This document shows, piece after piece, positions 34,386-44,006 of a stretch of 64,000 nt of DNA. Source of the stretch: PALSA-1004 sp963804885 (lineage in GTDB: Bacteria; Pseudomonadota; Gammaproteobacteria; Burkholderiales; SG8-41); NCBI GenBank assembly GCA_963804885.1, contig CAWDSF010000006.1:310001-374000 (forward strand), read 5' to 3'. Under the pieces are notes generated by a model that did not search any database, was not told where the DNA came from, and was given only the letters and a program-made list of their open reading frames with translations. How positions within the stretch are numbered: the stretch's first letter is position 1; each line of letters opens with the position of its first letter. A program made the position numbers and the translations under genes.

Positions 34386-35714
34386 GTGAACATCCGTGAC
34401 CTGCAAAACCTGCCGTTAACCGGCGCCGATACGGCCAGCCTCGAGCATTACACTCGCGCGCTTCATCAATTCCGTTGTTACATCGAAGACCCCGTGGCAA
34501 GCGTGGATGCCGCCATCGCCGAGGCGCCGGGTTTCGCCATGGCGCACATCTTCAAGGGATATCTGCATTTGCTCGGAACGGAGCCCGAGGCGATGCCCGT
34601 TGCGCGGGAGTGCCTGGCCGCAGCGCGCCGTTACGCAGGCAATGACCGCGAGCGCGCCCACATCGCAGCAATCAACGCATTGACCGAAGGACGCTGGCAC
34701 GACGCGGGCCGTGCGCTCGAGGATGTAACCATCGAGAACCCGCGCGATATCCTCGCGCTGCAAGCCGGCCATCTCGTGGACTTTTTTACCGGCAACGCCC
34801 GCATGTTGCGGGACCGCATCGCGCGCGTCATGCCCGCATGGGACGAGAGTGTGCCGGGTTATCACAACGTGCTCGCCATGCACGCGTTCGGTCTCGAGGA
34901 GACGGGCGATTACGCGAACGCCGAGCGCGCAGGCCGGCGCGGGGTCGAGCTCGAGCCGCGCGACGGCTGGGCACAGCACGCGGTCGCGCACGTAATGGAA
35001 ATGCAATGCCGCACGCACGATGGAATTGCATGGATGCGTGCGGCACCCGATGTGTGGTCGAAGGACAGCTTCTTCCAGGTTCACCTGTGGTGGCATCTGG
35101 CGCTCTATCACCTTGAGCTCGGCCAAATCGACGAAGCGCTCGAATTGTTCGACGGGCCGATCCACGGAACTCGATCGAAGATCATTCTCGAGCTCATAGA
35201 TGCATCCGCCATGCTATGGCGCCTGCATCTGCGCGGCATCGATGTGGAATCCCGCTGGCAGAGTGTCGCCGAGTTATGGACCCCGGTCGCAACCGCCGCC
35301 AACTACGCGTTCAACGACGTGCATGCGGTGATGGCGTTCATTGGGGCCGGTCGCGACGATCTGGTCGACGCGGTGCTCAAATCGCAGCAAGCCGCCATGG
35401 CGCGTGGAGACGACAACGCGACGTTTACGCGCGAAGTCGGGCACACGGTCACGCTCGCCTTACGGGCCTTCGGCAGGGGCGACTATTCGCAAACCGTGCG
35501 ACGTTTGCGCGCCGTGCGCGAAATTGCGCACCGTTTCGGAGGCAGCCACGCGCAGCGCGATTTGATCGACCTCACGTTGTTGGAAGCCTCAATCCGCTCG
35601 GGCGAAATGGCACTGGCGCGCGCGTTGTGCGCCGAGCGCAGCTATTACAGACCGGAGAGCCCGCTAACGCGCCTGCTCCAGCAACGTGCGCAGAAACTTC
35701 GCGTCGCCGCATAG
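34386..35714 (+). CDS. TTC38-like tetratricopeptide repeat protein
   Basis: 442 residues from a GTG at 34386 with AGGAGA 4 nt before it; an in-frame ATG at 34368 has no site. Helical repeats throughout. The core WAQHAVAHVMEMQCR, GIAWMRAAPDVW and HLWWHLALYHLELG are the signature shared with human TTC38 and its bacterial relatives. Function unknown; no signal peptide, so cytoplasmic. The conserved His cluster (HAVAHV, HLWWHLALYH) could bind a metal or cofactor. Confidence 0.8.
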   Translation: MNIRDLQNLPLTGADTASLEHYTRALHQFRCYIEDPVASVDAAIAEAPGFAMAHIFKGYLHLLGTEPEAMPVARECLAAARRYAGNDRERAHIAAINALTEGRWHDAGRALEDVTIENPRDILALQAGHLVDFFTGNARMLRDRIARVMPAWDESVPGYHNVLAMHAFGLEETGDYANAERAGRRGVELEPRDGWAQHAVAHVMEMQCRTHDGIAWMRAAPDVWSKDSFFQVHLWWHLALYHLELGQIDEALELFDGPIHGTRSKIILELIDASAMLWRLHLRGIDVESRWQSVAELWTPVATAANYAFNDVHAVMAFIGAGRDDLVDAVLKSQQAAMARGDDNATFTREVGHTVTLALRAFGRGDYSQTVRRLRAVREIAHRFGGSHAQRDLIDLTLLEASIRSGEMALARALCAERSYYRPESPLTRLLQQRAQKLRVAA

Positions 35715-35725
35715 CGCCGCTCACC

Positions 35726-35764
35726 GTCCCGACAAGGTGATCGATTGACAACCGCTGTCGGGAC
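35726..35764. terminator. Inverted repeat between convergent genes
   Basis: GTCCCGACA at 35726 and TGTCGGGAC at 35756 are perfectly complementary over nine bases with a 21-bp loop. The element lies between the TPR and PEP-CTERM stops and could end both transcripts. Confidence 0.5.
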
Positions 35765-35778
35765 CTTTGACTGACTGA

Positions 35779-36429
35779 TCAAGTCGCCTGCAGTTTCCTG
35801 CGACGTGCCGCGAATCCCAGCAGGCCAAGTCCAGCGAGCAGCATCGCGTAGGTCTCCGGTTCGGGCACGGCGAGCGAGAAGCTCATCTGCCCGAACGTAT
35901 CGGAGTAACCGCAGGACTGGGTGTTGATGCCGAAACTGGGCGCGCCGCAGGGGGGACTCGTTTCTTTACCGTTCTGCAGGTGAAACAGAAATGCACCCTG
36001 GTCCGTGAACTTTAACGAGAACGAGTAAGCGCCACCGCCAGCGGCGCCGAGCGTAGCGAGCACTGGTGAAAAGAAGTCGGAGTTCACGGCTGTTAACTGA
36101 CCGTTCGCGAATGTGGCGGAAGATAAGTTCACGATTTGGTTAAACGCGAGCGTCTCGGTCGAAGACGGATTCGAAAGCGAAAAAAGTTCGGCTTGAGCGA
36201 ATCCGGCGGTCATGCCGGCACACGCCACCGTGCCGGAATTGACCAGGCAGGCGTCGGGAATAAAGAGGGCGGAGGTGCCCGACCAACCCAGATCGGGGAA
36301 CCATTGTCCATAGGGCGGATCCCAACGTGTCCGATACACAGCGGCTTCTGCAGAGTCGGCAACGCCGAATGCTGCGGCGACAGTGAGGATCGTGGATGCA
36401 AAAGCCGTTCGAATGCTGACGTGCGACAT
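35779..36429 (-). CDS. PEP-CTERM sorting-signal protein
   Basis: 216 residues. Signal peptide 1-29 and a C-terminal PEP-CTERM tripartite end: VPEPETYAMLLAGLGLLGFA then the basic ARRRK. Exosortase (EpsH family) cleaves at the PEP motif and the protein goes to the surface with exopolysaccharide. The middle is a single beta-rich domain with Cys pairs (DACLV, TVACAG, PPCGAP, QSCGYS). No exosortase gene is in the window. Confidence 0.85.
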   Translation of the reverse strand: MSHVSIRTAFASTILTVAAAFGVADSAEAAVYRTRWDPPYGQWFPDLGWSGTSALFIPDACLVNSGTVACAGMTAGFAQAELFSLSNPSSTETLAFNQIVNLSSATFANGQLTAVNSDFFSPVLATLGAAGGGAYSFSLKFTDQGAFLFHLQNGKETSPPCGAPSFGINTQSCGYSDTFGQMSFSLAVPEPETYAMLLAGLGLLGFAARRRKLQAT

Positions 36430-36868
36430 GTTTACCCCTCTTTGGTTTTGGACTGGACCATTGCCGCATGGCTGGCCGGCGACGGAAACGACGACTAAGT
36501 AAGTTCGGAATTCGGGGTTACCCGGCGAGAGCGGGGAACCACTGCGATGGGGCTTGAAACAACGTGCTTCAAGGGGGTGGAGGTCGTCGCGACTGTCTGA
36601 TTACTGACTGCAGAACTGGCGACGGTTGAAATCTTATTTAGTGTTAAGAAGTCTTGTCAATAGCGCGTTTAGACTATTCCACCGCACTTGCGATTCAACC
36701 CCGGGCCCCCGTTTATTTTAATGACGGCAGCATTCTCTGCCGCAGCGGGCAATTCACGCTATGGGTCGCATTTCGACTCCAATCCTCACTGACCTTGTTA
36801 AATCGTTGAAAACGTAACGGAACGTCCGCAATAGATCAGGGTTCCCAACCCTCAATCATCATGTTGAC
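36430..36868. other. Long leader upstream of the PEP-CTERM gene
   Basis: 439 bp with no gene. Contains an AT-rich stretch (ATCTTATTTAGTGTTAAGAA near 36630) that may hold a minus-strand promoter. I looked for sigma-54 boxes, known for many PEP-CTERM genes, and found none with correct spacing. Confidence 0.35.
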
Positions 36869-37832
36869 TCAATCGACCTTGATCCCCGCCGCTTTGACGA
36901 TCTTGCTGTAGGTTGCGATGTCGTCCGCCATCAGCTTGCTGAACTCTTCAGGCGTTGAGGACTTGAGCACCACGCCTTGCACGCGCATGCGGTCCTTGAG
37001 CTCGGGGACGTTGACGATGCGCACGATGGCGGCGTTGATCTGATTGACGACCGCGCGCGGCGTCCTGCCCGGCGCGAAAATGCCGAACCACGCGTCGACT
37101 TCGTAACCGGCGAGACCGGCTTCCGCGATCGTCGGCACGTCGGGCAGCACCGGCGTGCGCTGTCCGGTGCTGACACCCAGCGCGAGCAGCCGGCCTTCCT
37201 TGATCAATGATATCGCCGGCCCGAGCGGCGAGAGCCAGAATTGGATGCGCATCGCCATCGTATCGACGAGCGCCTCGGGCGTGCCTTTGTAGGGGATATG
37301 CACTGCGTCGAGCCCGGCCATGAACTTGAACTGCTCGCCCGCCATGTGCGTGCCGCTGCCGGTGCCGGCCGAGCCGAACGAAAACTTGCCCGGGCTTTGT
37401 TTCGCCAGCGCGATCAGCTCGCGTACCGACTTCGCGCCAAGGCCGGGCGCAACGACAAGCACATACGGCACGCTCGCCACCTGGCTAACCGCCGCGAAGT
37501 CCTTGAGCGAATCGTACGGCAGCTTCGAATACAGCGCCGCACTGACCGCGAACGCGTTCGAATGCATGATCAGCGTGTAGCCGTCGGGCGATCGCGTTCA
37601 GCACGATGCCGCTGGCGACGATGCCGCCCGCGCTCGGGCGATTGTCCACGACGACCTGCTGGCCGGAATTTTCAGACATCTTTCCGCCGACCAGGCGCGC
37701 GAGCACGTCGGCCTGACTGCCGGCGGAGAAGGTGACGAGGATGCGGACGGGTTTTGTGGGGTAGGTTTGGGCGTGCGTTGCGCCGACCAAGGCGACTGCG
37801 CATGCAGCGAAAGCAAGCTTCAGTGCTTTCAT
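36869..37832 (-). pseudogene. Bug/TctC-family receptor, one frameshift
   Basis: Starts MKALKLAFAACAVALVGATH at 37832 behind GGAGGA. TFSAGSQAD replaces the usual PFxxGG loop. The frame breaks near 37599: VLNA is followed by out-of-frame IARRLH, while removing one A gives VLNASPDGYTLIMHSNAF, the expected family motif, and the frame then runs to AAGIKVD. Joined length 320 residues. The same C-terminus survives as remnants at 28415, 30669 and 31988, so this gene is the parent or a sister copy. Confidence 0.75.
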
Positions 37833-37857
37833 AGCTCCTCCTGGGAATTCAACCGGT

Positions 37858-38517
37858 TTATTCCACACGTATGCCGGCTTGCCTGATGACCGAAGCGTAG
37901 GTCGCGGTTTCGCGCTTGATACGGGTTGCAAGTTCAGCCGGCGTGCTGGTAGCCGGATCAAGTCCCGCGCGCGCGAGCGCGGTCTGCACGTCGGGGTTTT
38001 GCATCGCCTTCAAAGTTTCATTGCGCAACCGCTCGACGATGTTCATGGGCGTGCCTGCCGGCACCAGCAGTGCAAACCACGCGTCCGCTTCGAATCCAGG
38101 GTATCCGGACTCCGCCACAGTAGGCAGCTCGGGCAATACCTTCGAGCGTTTCGCGCTCGTTGTCGCGAGCGCCCGCAGCCGTCCTGCCTGGATGAGCTGG
38201 ATCGTCGATGCAACGGTGCCCGTCAGCACCTGGGCTTCTGTGAAAGCGATGACGCATCGCGACGGGATGCAGGATCCATCAGATCCGACCTGAACCATGT
38301 TCGACCATAACGACCGGATCGCAGTCTGGCGGCAATGCCGCGAGCACGGTGTAGCATCGGGCTGCGCGCGCGACGATTTCCGCGCCGAGATTGCTGCGGG
38401 CTCCGCGATTGTCGACGGGACGACCAGCAGCCTGATCGGGCGCGTGGGATACGCGGTCTCGGCAGCACTTGCGGCAGCAGCGGTCACGCAAGCGAGCAGC
38501 GCCAACGTACGCGCCAT
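37858..38517 (-). pseudogene. Bug/TctC-family receptor with internal deletions
   Basis: The start MARTLALLACVTAAAASAAE and TRPIRLLVV are normal. The ligand loop is missing; VDNRGARSNLGAEIVARAA then appears in another frame, and roughly 90 residues after it are gone. The original frame resumes at GTVASTIQLIQAGRLRALA and continues to IRQAGIRVE. About 219 residues remain instead of about 325. Loss of the ligand loop means it cannot bind in the normal way. It sits 25 bp upstream of the Bug gene at 36869. Confidence 0.7.
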
Positions 38518-38567
38518 GTGCGTCAATCGGATATTTCGTGTCACGTCTGCTCCCCGGATTGCAATAA

Positions 38568-39533
38568 TCAGTCGATCCGCGCGCCGGAGGCTTTTATCAC
38601 GACCGCCCATTTCGCGATGTCGCGCTTGATGAATGCGGCAAACTCCTGCGGTGAACTGCCGATAGTCTCGACGCCGAGGGCAGCCATGCGGCTTTGCACT
38701 TCGGGCTTTTGCAGCGTGCTGATGATCTCGCTGTGCAGCCGCGTCACGATCTCGCGCGGCGTTCCAGCGGGAGCGAGAATGCCCTGCCACACCGTGACAT
38801 CGAATCCCGGCAATGCCGCTTCCGCCATCGTGGGCACGTCGGGCAGCATGTGCCCGCGCTTAGCGCTGCTTACCGCGAGTGCGCGCAACCTGCCCGCCTG
38901 CACCAGTGGCGTCGACGAGAGCGCATCGCCGAAACCCGTCACGACCTGGCCGCCGATCAGATCGGTCTGCAGTGGCTGGCTGCCCTTGTAGGGGACGTGC
39001 TGCAAGTCGATCTTAGCCTGGGTCTTGACCAATTCCATCGCGAGGTGGCCCGCGGTGCCGTTGCCGGACGAGCCGTAATTGAGCTGTCCCGGTTTGGCGC
39101 GGGCGAGGGCGATTAGCTCCTTCACATTGCGCACCGGCAGCGAGGGATGCACGAGCAAAACATATGGCGCCGAGGTAACGAGTGAGATCGGCTCGAAGTC
39201 CTTGATCGGATCGTAGTTGAGCTTCGCGAAGAGACTGACGTTCGTGGTGTGGTTTGGTCCGATCAAAAGCAGGGTATAGCCGTCGGGTGCGCTGCGCGCA
39301 GCGAGCTCGGTGCCGATATTGCTCGCGGCACCCGCACGATTGTCGACGACTACCTGCTGGCCAAGGCCCTCGGCGAGCTTTTGCGCGATGGCGCGGCCCG
39401 TGATGTCCGCTCCGCCGCCCGGTGCAAACGGCACGAGGAGGCGGACGGGTTTCGTTGGATAGGTTTGGGCGTGCGTCGTGCCGGTCACAGTGAGTGCGCA
39501 TGCGGCGATCAGAGCAAGCTTCAAAATTCTCAT
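38568..39533 (-). CDS. Bug/TctC-family periplasmic receptor
   Basis: 321 residues from the ATG at 39533 with GGAGGAG before it. Signal peptide 1-23 (TGTTHAQ). PFAPGGGAD at 35-43 and PDGYTLLL at 83-90. Its signal-peptide and early mature sequence resemble the gene at 36869 (TYPTKPVRxLV), and the three Bug loci at 36869-39533 lie head to tail, which suggests tandem duplication followed by decay of the first two. Confidence 0.9.
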   Translation of the reverse strand: MRILKLALIAACALTVTGTTHAQTYPTKPVRLLVPFAPGGGADITGRAIAQKLAEGLGQQVVVDNRAGAASNIGTELAARSAPDGYTLLLIGPNHTTNVSLFAKLNYDPIKDFEPISLVTSAPYVLLVHPSLPVRNVKELIALARAKPGQLNYGSSGNGTAGHLAMELVKTQAKIDLQHVPYKGSQPLQTDLIGGQVVTGFGDALSSTPLVQAGRLRALAVSSAKRGHMLPDVPTMAEAALPGFDVTVWQGILAPAGTPREIVTRLHSEIISTLQKPEVQSRMAALGVETIGSSPQEFAAFIKRDIAKWAVVIKASGARID

Positions 39534-39755
39534 GGCTCCTCCTGGAATTCTATGATCCCGATTGGGCTGCATATTAGCAGGCGCTAAGTAGTAAAGGGGC
39601 GGCGCATAACGCCGCCCCGAACCTTACTGCAACCGAATTTCAGGTAGCAACAATCGAAGAACAGGAATACTGCCCTACACCTCTCGGCCGATAGGAAACC
39701 CGTCGACCCGCTCTTAGAATAAGCGCGCATACTTGCCGGCCGATCAGGAGGGCAA

Positions 39756-40742
39756 ATGAACAATCGCCGCAAACTGGTTGTCGCACTTGGCGCAAGCGCG
39801 CTTGCGGCTCCGTTCGCTTCGTTCGCCCAGCAGCAGGGCAAAGTCTGGCGCATCGGTTACCTGCACCCGGGTTCGGCGTCCCTCGCCCCGATTCGTTTCG
39901 AACCGCTCCGGCAGGGCCTCCAGGCGCTTGGCTACGTCGAAGGGCGCAACCTGGTGCTGGAAGCGCGCTGGGGTGAGGGCAACATGGATCGACTGCGGAT
40001 GCTGGCGACGGAACTGGTACAACTCAAGGTCGATGTCATCGTAACGGGGGGTGAGGCGGCAGCGGTAGCTGCGGGTAATGCAACTGCCTCGGTGCCGATC
40101 GTAATGGTGGATCCCGGCGACCCGGTTCGCACCAAGCTCGTCGCCAGCCTCGCGCGGCCTGGCGGGAACGTGACAGGCTTGAGTTCGGCAGCTTCCGACC
40201 TGGCTGCCAAGCATTTGCAACTACTCAAGGAAGCCGTCCCACGGGTTACCCGCGTTGGATTTCTCTGGAACGGCAATGCGCCGGCCGGACAACTGGCTTT
40301 GACTGAGACGGAAAAAGTGGCGGCGATGCTTGGCGTCAGTTTGCAGCCGATCGAGGTGCGCCAGGCGAGCGATCTCGACGAAGCGGTTGCCGCATTTGCG
40401 CGCAGCAAGGGCGATGCCATCATCGTATTCGCGGACCCGCTCACGTTTACGCACCGGCAGCGCATCATGGAGATGGCGGCTCAGCGCGGGCTGGTGGCAG
40501 TGTCGGGCGCGCGGGAGTTTGCCGACGCCGGCGGCTTGATGTCGTACGGCCCCAGCTTCAGCGACATGTTCCGCCTCGCCGCAACCTACGTAGACAAGAT
40601 CCTCAAGGGCGCGAAGCCCGCGGATCTGCCGGTCGAGCAACCGATGACATTCGAGATGGTCATCAACTCGAAGACTGCCAAGACGCTCGGCATCACGATT
40701 CCGCAAATGGTATTGATGCGGGCAGACAAGCTGATAGAGTGA
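39756..40742 (+). CDS. ABC transporter substrate-binding protein (PF04392 family)
   Basis: 328 residues. The N-terminus MNNRRKLVVALGASALAAPF is a signal peptide with a twin-arginine-like pair. The body is the ABC_sub_bind type: IGYLHPGSASLAP, LEARWGEGNMDRL, and LARPGGNVTGLSS, which is the family's most conserved segment. Members bind aromatic amino acids (TrpX) or unknown ligands. The matching permease and ATPase genes are absent here. AGGAGG lies 5 nt before the ATG. Confidence 0.85.
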   Translation: MNNRRKLVVALGASALAAPFASFAQQQGKVWRIGYLHPGSASLAPIRFEPLRQGLQALGYVEGRNLVLEARWGEGNMDRLRMLATELVQLKVDVIVTGGEAAAVAAGNATASVPIVMVDPGDPVRTKLVASLARPGGNVTGLSSAASDLAAKHLQLLKEAVPRVTRVGFLWNGNAPAGQLALTETEKVAAMLGVSLQPIEVRQASDLDEAVAAFARSKGDAIIVFADPLTFTHRQRIMEMAAQRGLVAVSGAREFADAGGLMSYGPSFSDMFRLAATYVDKILKGAKPADLPVEQPMTFEMVINSKTAKTLGITIPQMVLMRADKLIE

Positions 40743-40900
40743 GCGTAGTACCATGTAGCGCTTTGCTCATCCTCCCCGCCAGATTTAGCACCCCTTTTTT
40801 CGCGTACGCGAAATGCTCGACGCTTCGACGCGATAGTTTGTGTGGTTGCAAGACCTGACCCCGTTATTGTGTGCTCCTCCTGTCGGGTTTTCGCGGAAAC

Positions 40901-41977
40901 CTACCGGCGCGGTGCTTGCTGCAGTAATTCTGCGAGATCTTTCTTGTAGAGCTTGGCCATGCCGGTGGTGCTATGGCCGCGCGTGTCGACGCTCGCTGGG
41001 AGCAGAAGGTAACGCGCGTTCCTGATGCGCTTGATCTCGCGTTCCATGACGCCCAACTCGGCTGGATTGCGTTCGTCGTCCGCCGAATTGATCGCGAGGA
41101 CCACGGCTTGAATGCGGTCCAGGCCAGAAGACGGATCGTAATCGAATGACGATTCCCACTGGTACAGGACGTCGTTGGCGTCGCCACGAAAGGGTTCTGC
41201 GAGCCGCCTGGCAATGATCTCGTCCCCCTTAGCGGCGTTCGGCGCTTGCTTCGTGAGCGCTTGATTGCCGCCGTTGGTGGCGAGGCCGAAATAGAGCAGG
41301 TGCGTCTGCATCGCCCGCGGCTGCGCAGAGTAGTTGCCGTTATTCCATTCCGGGTCATTGCGGATTGACTGCGTCAGCATCCGGCGCAGCATCCAGTTGC
41401 GGCCCGACATCGCGACGGGCAGGCAGGCCATAGGCACGAGCGCGTCCATGAACTCCGGGTAGCGCACACCCCAGACCCACGTCTGCATTCCGCCCATCGA
41501 GTTGCCGATCAGGAGACGCAAATGCTTTACACCCAGGCCTTCGGTCACGAGACGATACTGTGCGAGCACCATGTCGTCGTAGTTGTAGCGCGGGAACTTC
41601 GCGCGCATGCCGTCGGAGGGCCGGCCGGATTGTCCCGTGCCGAGCGCGTCGGGCAGGATGATGTAGTAGCGGTTCGCATCGAGCGGCTGGCCTGGTCCGA
41701 ACAACTCGTCGGCGAAATCTCTCGTGAGCATGTTGGCGCCCGATCCGCTGGTGCCGTGCAGAATGAGGACCGGCTCTCCGGTTGGCGCGCCTATCGTGCG
41801 GAAGTGAAGCTTCAGTTCCGGCAGCACCTCACCGGTATGAAAGCGAAAGTCGCGCGCGACCCAATTGCTCTGCTTGGGCTCGGGATAGTTCGCGCCAATC
41901 GCCGGCAGCGCGGCGCAGCCGAGCAGGATGGCGGCGAGCGTGCATGCCGCTGTTACAACACGCGTTATGATTTTCAT
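40901..41977 (-). CDS. MetX-like alpha/beta hydrolase with lipobox
   Basis: 358 residues. MKIITRVVTAACTLAAILLG then Cys21 is a plausible lipoprotein signal (L-L-G-C), so the protein may sit on a periplasmic membrane face. The domain is homoserine-acetyltransferase-like: LHGTSGSG oxyanion loop, GNSMGG elbow with Ser160, Asp in NSADDERNP, His in RGHSTTG. A secreted enzyme cannot use acetyl-CoA easily, so hydrolysis of an ester or amide is likelier. A decayed partial copy lies at 28568-28840. Confidence 0.8.
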   Translation of the reverse strand: MKIITRVVTAACTLAAILLGCAALPAIGANYPEPKQSNWVARDFRFHTGEVLPELKLHFRTIGAPTGEPVLILHGTSGSGANMLTRDFADELFGPGQPLDANRYYIILPDALGTGQSGRPSDGMRAKFPRYNYDDMVLAQYRLVTEGLGVKHLRLLIGNSMGGMQTWVWGVRYPEFMDALVPMACLPVAMSGRNWMLRRMLTQSIRNDPEWNNGNYSAQPRAMQTHLLYFGLATNGGNQALTKQAPNAAKGDEIIARRLAEPFRGDANDVLYQWESSFDYDPSSGLDRIQAVVLAINSADDERNPAELGVMEREIKRIRNARYLLLPASVDTRGHSTTGMAKLYKKDLAELLQQAPRR

Positions 41978-42103
41978 GGGTCCTCCGGGGAATCTTATAG
42001 TTCCGACCTTGGGGGCATCTTACACTGCTTGACGACATGAATTGTGAGAGCGAAGCTTGCAGATGAAACCGCTTATGTTGCAACTTCAGTAAGGAGAAAC
42101 CAG

Positions 42104-42724
42104 ATGAAAAGATCGTATCAATTGTTCGGCGCGGTTCTCTTGTCCTCTTTCGCGGCGTGTGCGAGCGCGCAGACCGCCGACCTTAAAGCGCTGACCTCGG
42201 CGATGAAGCAGGGCGGTTATGTTGTTGTGTTTCGTCACGGCGCGACGAATCGCGATCAGGCGGATACCGATCCGCTCACCCATGACAACGTTGCGAAGCA
42301 GCGAGTGCTCAGCACCAGCGGCATTGATGTTGCGAAGCAGGTCGGCGCCGCCTTCAAGAAGCTTGGCATCCAGTTCGGTAACGTCTACACCAGCAAATTC
42401 AATCGGGCGGTCGAGACTGGCAAGTTGATGAGCGGCGGTGAAGTGAGTTCGACACTGGATATCACCGAAGGCGGTCTCGTCGTGACGCCCATCGAAAACG
42501 ATCGCCGGGCGGAAGCTCTCAGGAAATTGGCCGGCGTTGTGCCGGCCGCAGGCAAAAACACGCTCATCGTGACGCACAAGCCCAACATCCTCGACGCGTT
42601 CGGCAAAGACTGGTTCGAGGTAAAAGAAGGCGAAGCGTCGGTTTTTAAGCCGGACGGATCGGGCAAGGCGGTGCTGGTTGCACGCGTGCAGGCGGTGGAC
42701 TGGATCAAGGCAGCTGGTAATTAA
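42104..42724 (+). CDS. Periplasmic histidine phosphatase family protein
   Basis: 206 residues from the ATG at 42104 (AAGGAG 8 nt before). Signal peptide 1-22 (SSFAACASAQ). The phosphatase signature is VVFRHGAT, with a second Arg in YTSKFNRAVETGKLM and the late His in LIVTHKPNI. This is the two-His branch 1 arrangement. Substrate unknown; secreted members often act on phosphosugars or phosphoproteins. Confidence 0.85.
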   Translation: MKRSYQLFGAVLLSSFAACASAQTADLKALTSAMKQGGYVVVFRHGATNRDQADTDPLTHDNVAKQRVLSTSGIDVAKQVGAAFKKLGIQFGNVYTSKFNRAVETGKLMSGGEVSSTLDITEGGLVVTPIENDRRAEALRKLAGVVPAAGKNTLIVTHKPNILDAFGKDWFEVKEGEASVFKPDGSGKAVLVARVQAVDWIKAAGN

Positions 42725-42795
42725 AACTTCACAAGGGTGGTAGCGCGTGACTGCGTGCAATGAATCGGGCGCGGCGCATGACACCGCCCCGCGTT

Positions 42796-43073
42796 TCATT
42801 GCAATCGATCGTCAGGCAGTTCCTTCAGTCTCTGAAAGAAGTAGTCGCGATCGGAGCCGTCGAACTGGCCGCTCAACATGCAACAGTGCTTGAAACCGAT
42901 GGCCGGAACCGCAGGGGCATGGATCGTTGCGGCCGAGCTTCTCGGTCAATTCCTTGTTCCCGTTCACTACGCGATCGCCGCGCTTGACGCGGGCTTCGGA
43001 CGGGAACCCCTTCTTACGCTTACTCGTGGCCTCGAAACCAGAATTGGTCGAGGTGTTTGGGTTTCAGTTTCAC
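42796..43073 (-). pseudogene. SEC-C zinc-motif small protein, two frameshifts
   Basis: GTG start at 43073 with GGAGG 6 nt before it: MKLKPKHLDQ. One extra base near 43040 shifts to GFEATSKRKKGFPSEARVK and TEKLGRNDPCPCGSG; a second extra base near 42893 shifts to RFKHCC and LSGQFDGSDRDYFFQRLKEL before the stop. The span is 278 bp, that is 92 codons plus two bases, matching two insertions. The SEC-C motif (CPCGSG-x-R-F-K-H-C-C) binds zinc, as at the SecA C-terminus. Repaired length 91 residues. Confidence 0.6.
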
Positions 43074-43231
43074 GATACACCTCCGTTAACGGTTTTCCCC
43101 GGGATTGGGGACGCGGATTATAGCGGCGGGAAAGGCCGCTGGCGAAAGTTTGAAAGCTTGCTTGGTGCATGCATGAAGCTAAATTTTTGCAGTTGCCCCG
43201 CACCCATATTTCAAGACCTAACCCCTAGGTG

Positions 43232-43798
43232 TCACTTGCGGCGAGTCTTGGACTTTTTGCGAGAAGGGGCCGCGACTTTGGTAGTGACTTTGGTAGTACT
43301 AGGTAGTCCGTGTACCACGAGTTTGTAGCCAGCGGGGTTTAGCTTAAACATTCCGCTCCCGACACCATCCAAGTAGCCTGCTGACGCTGCTTTTGGAAGC
43401 GTCTGGGCAGGCGCTTGAGAAAGTTTAAATCCCGCCTGTTTGAAGTACCTCACGATGTCGGCAGTATTGATGACATCTTTTCGCTCGTCCCCTTCCGCGA
43501 TTTCCGCCAGATAGTACGCGACAAGTGCAGCCATTTCGCTCGATTTCTCCGGTAACTTCTGTTCCCTGAGATCACGTATGCTTTGCGCTGCTACTGGGTG
43601 CACTGGTTCAGAGGGCATTGAGGATGCAAGGTCGGGGGGACTGAATCCCTTTGGACGTGTCGGGGCGGTAATACTAAGGCGACTAAGTACGTAGTCCATT
43701 ACGCGCTGAATCGACTCGCCTTCCAAGCCGTCGAGGGCCTGAATAATTGCTTTCATCGCATCCAGCTCGCGATCCTGGGCGCTGCGGGTTTTTGCCAT
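43232..43798 (-). CDS. Hypothetical protein, possible DNA- or RNA-associated
   Basis: 188 residues. The N-terminal helix pair (DAMKAIIQALDGLEGESIQR and VMDYVLSRL) is followed by a Pro-rich linker, a central helical domain (VAYYLAEIAEGDERKDVINT, IVRYFKQAGF) and a very basic end (KVTTKVAAPSRKKSKTRRK). No family is named. GC and codon choice differ from neighbours (many AAT, TTT and ACT codons), a sign of transfer. Confidence 0.65.
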   Translation of the reverse strand: MAKTRSAQDRELDAMKAIIQALDGLEGESIQRVMDYVLSRLSITAPTRPKGFSPPDLASSMPSEPVHPVAAQSIRDLREQKLPEKSSEMAALVAYYLAEIAEGDERKDVINTADIVRYFKQAGFKLSQAPAQTLPKAASAGYLDGVGSGMFKLNPAGYKLVVHGLPSTTKVTTKVAAPSRKKSKTRRK

Positions 43799-43874
43799 TG
43801 CCTCATAGCTCCCTAATTAAGGGACCGTACTGCCGAGTCCTCATCAGTTCAGTCTAACAGGGGTTCGCGACCTA

Positions 43875-43991
43875 TCAGGCTCGCGCAAATATTTCCATGA
43901 GTTCCTTTCGGTCCTGGGTGTGGGCAAGCGCGACCATCAACAGAATGCGAGCCTTGATGCCGCTCAGGTAGTCGCCGGAAATCGACCGCCG
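43875..43991 (-). pseudogene. Asparaginase, C-terminal remnant
   Basis: Reads SISGDYLSGIKARILLMVAL and AHTQDRKELMEIFARA before the stop at 43875. This is the last 37 residues of the asparaginase at 50896-51879 (ISGSYLTGIKARILLMVALA). The rest of the gene is absent. It begins about 15 bp after the dioxygenase stop on the same strand. Confidence 0.7.
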
Positions 43992-44006
43992 GGACAGTAG
44001 ACGTAA

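Noticed and set aside
36430..36600. Sigma-54 promoter before the PEP-CTERM gene
   Set aside because: No GG and GC pair at the required ten-base spacing was found on the minus strand.
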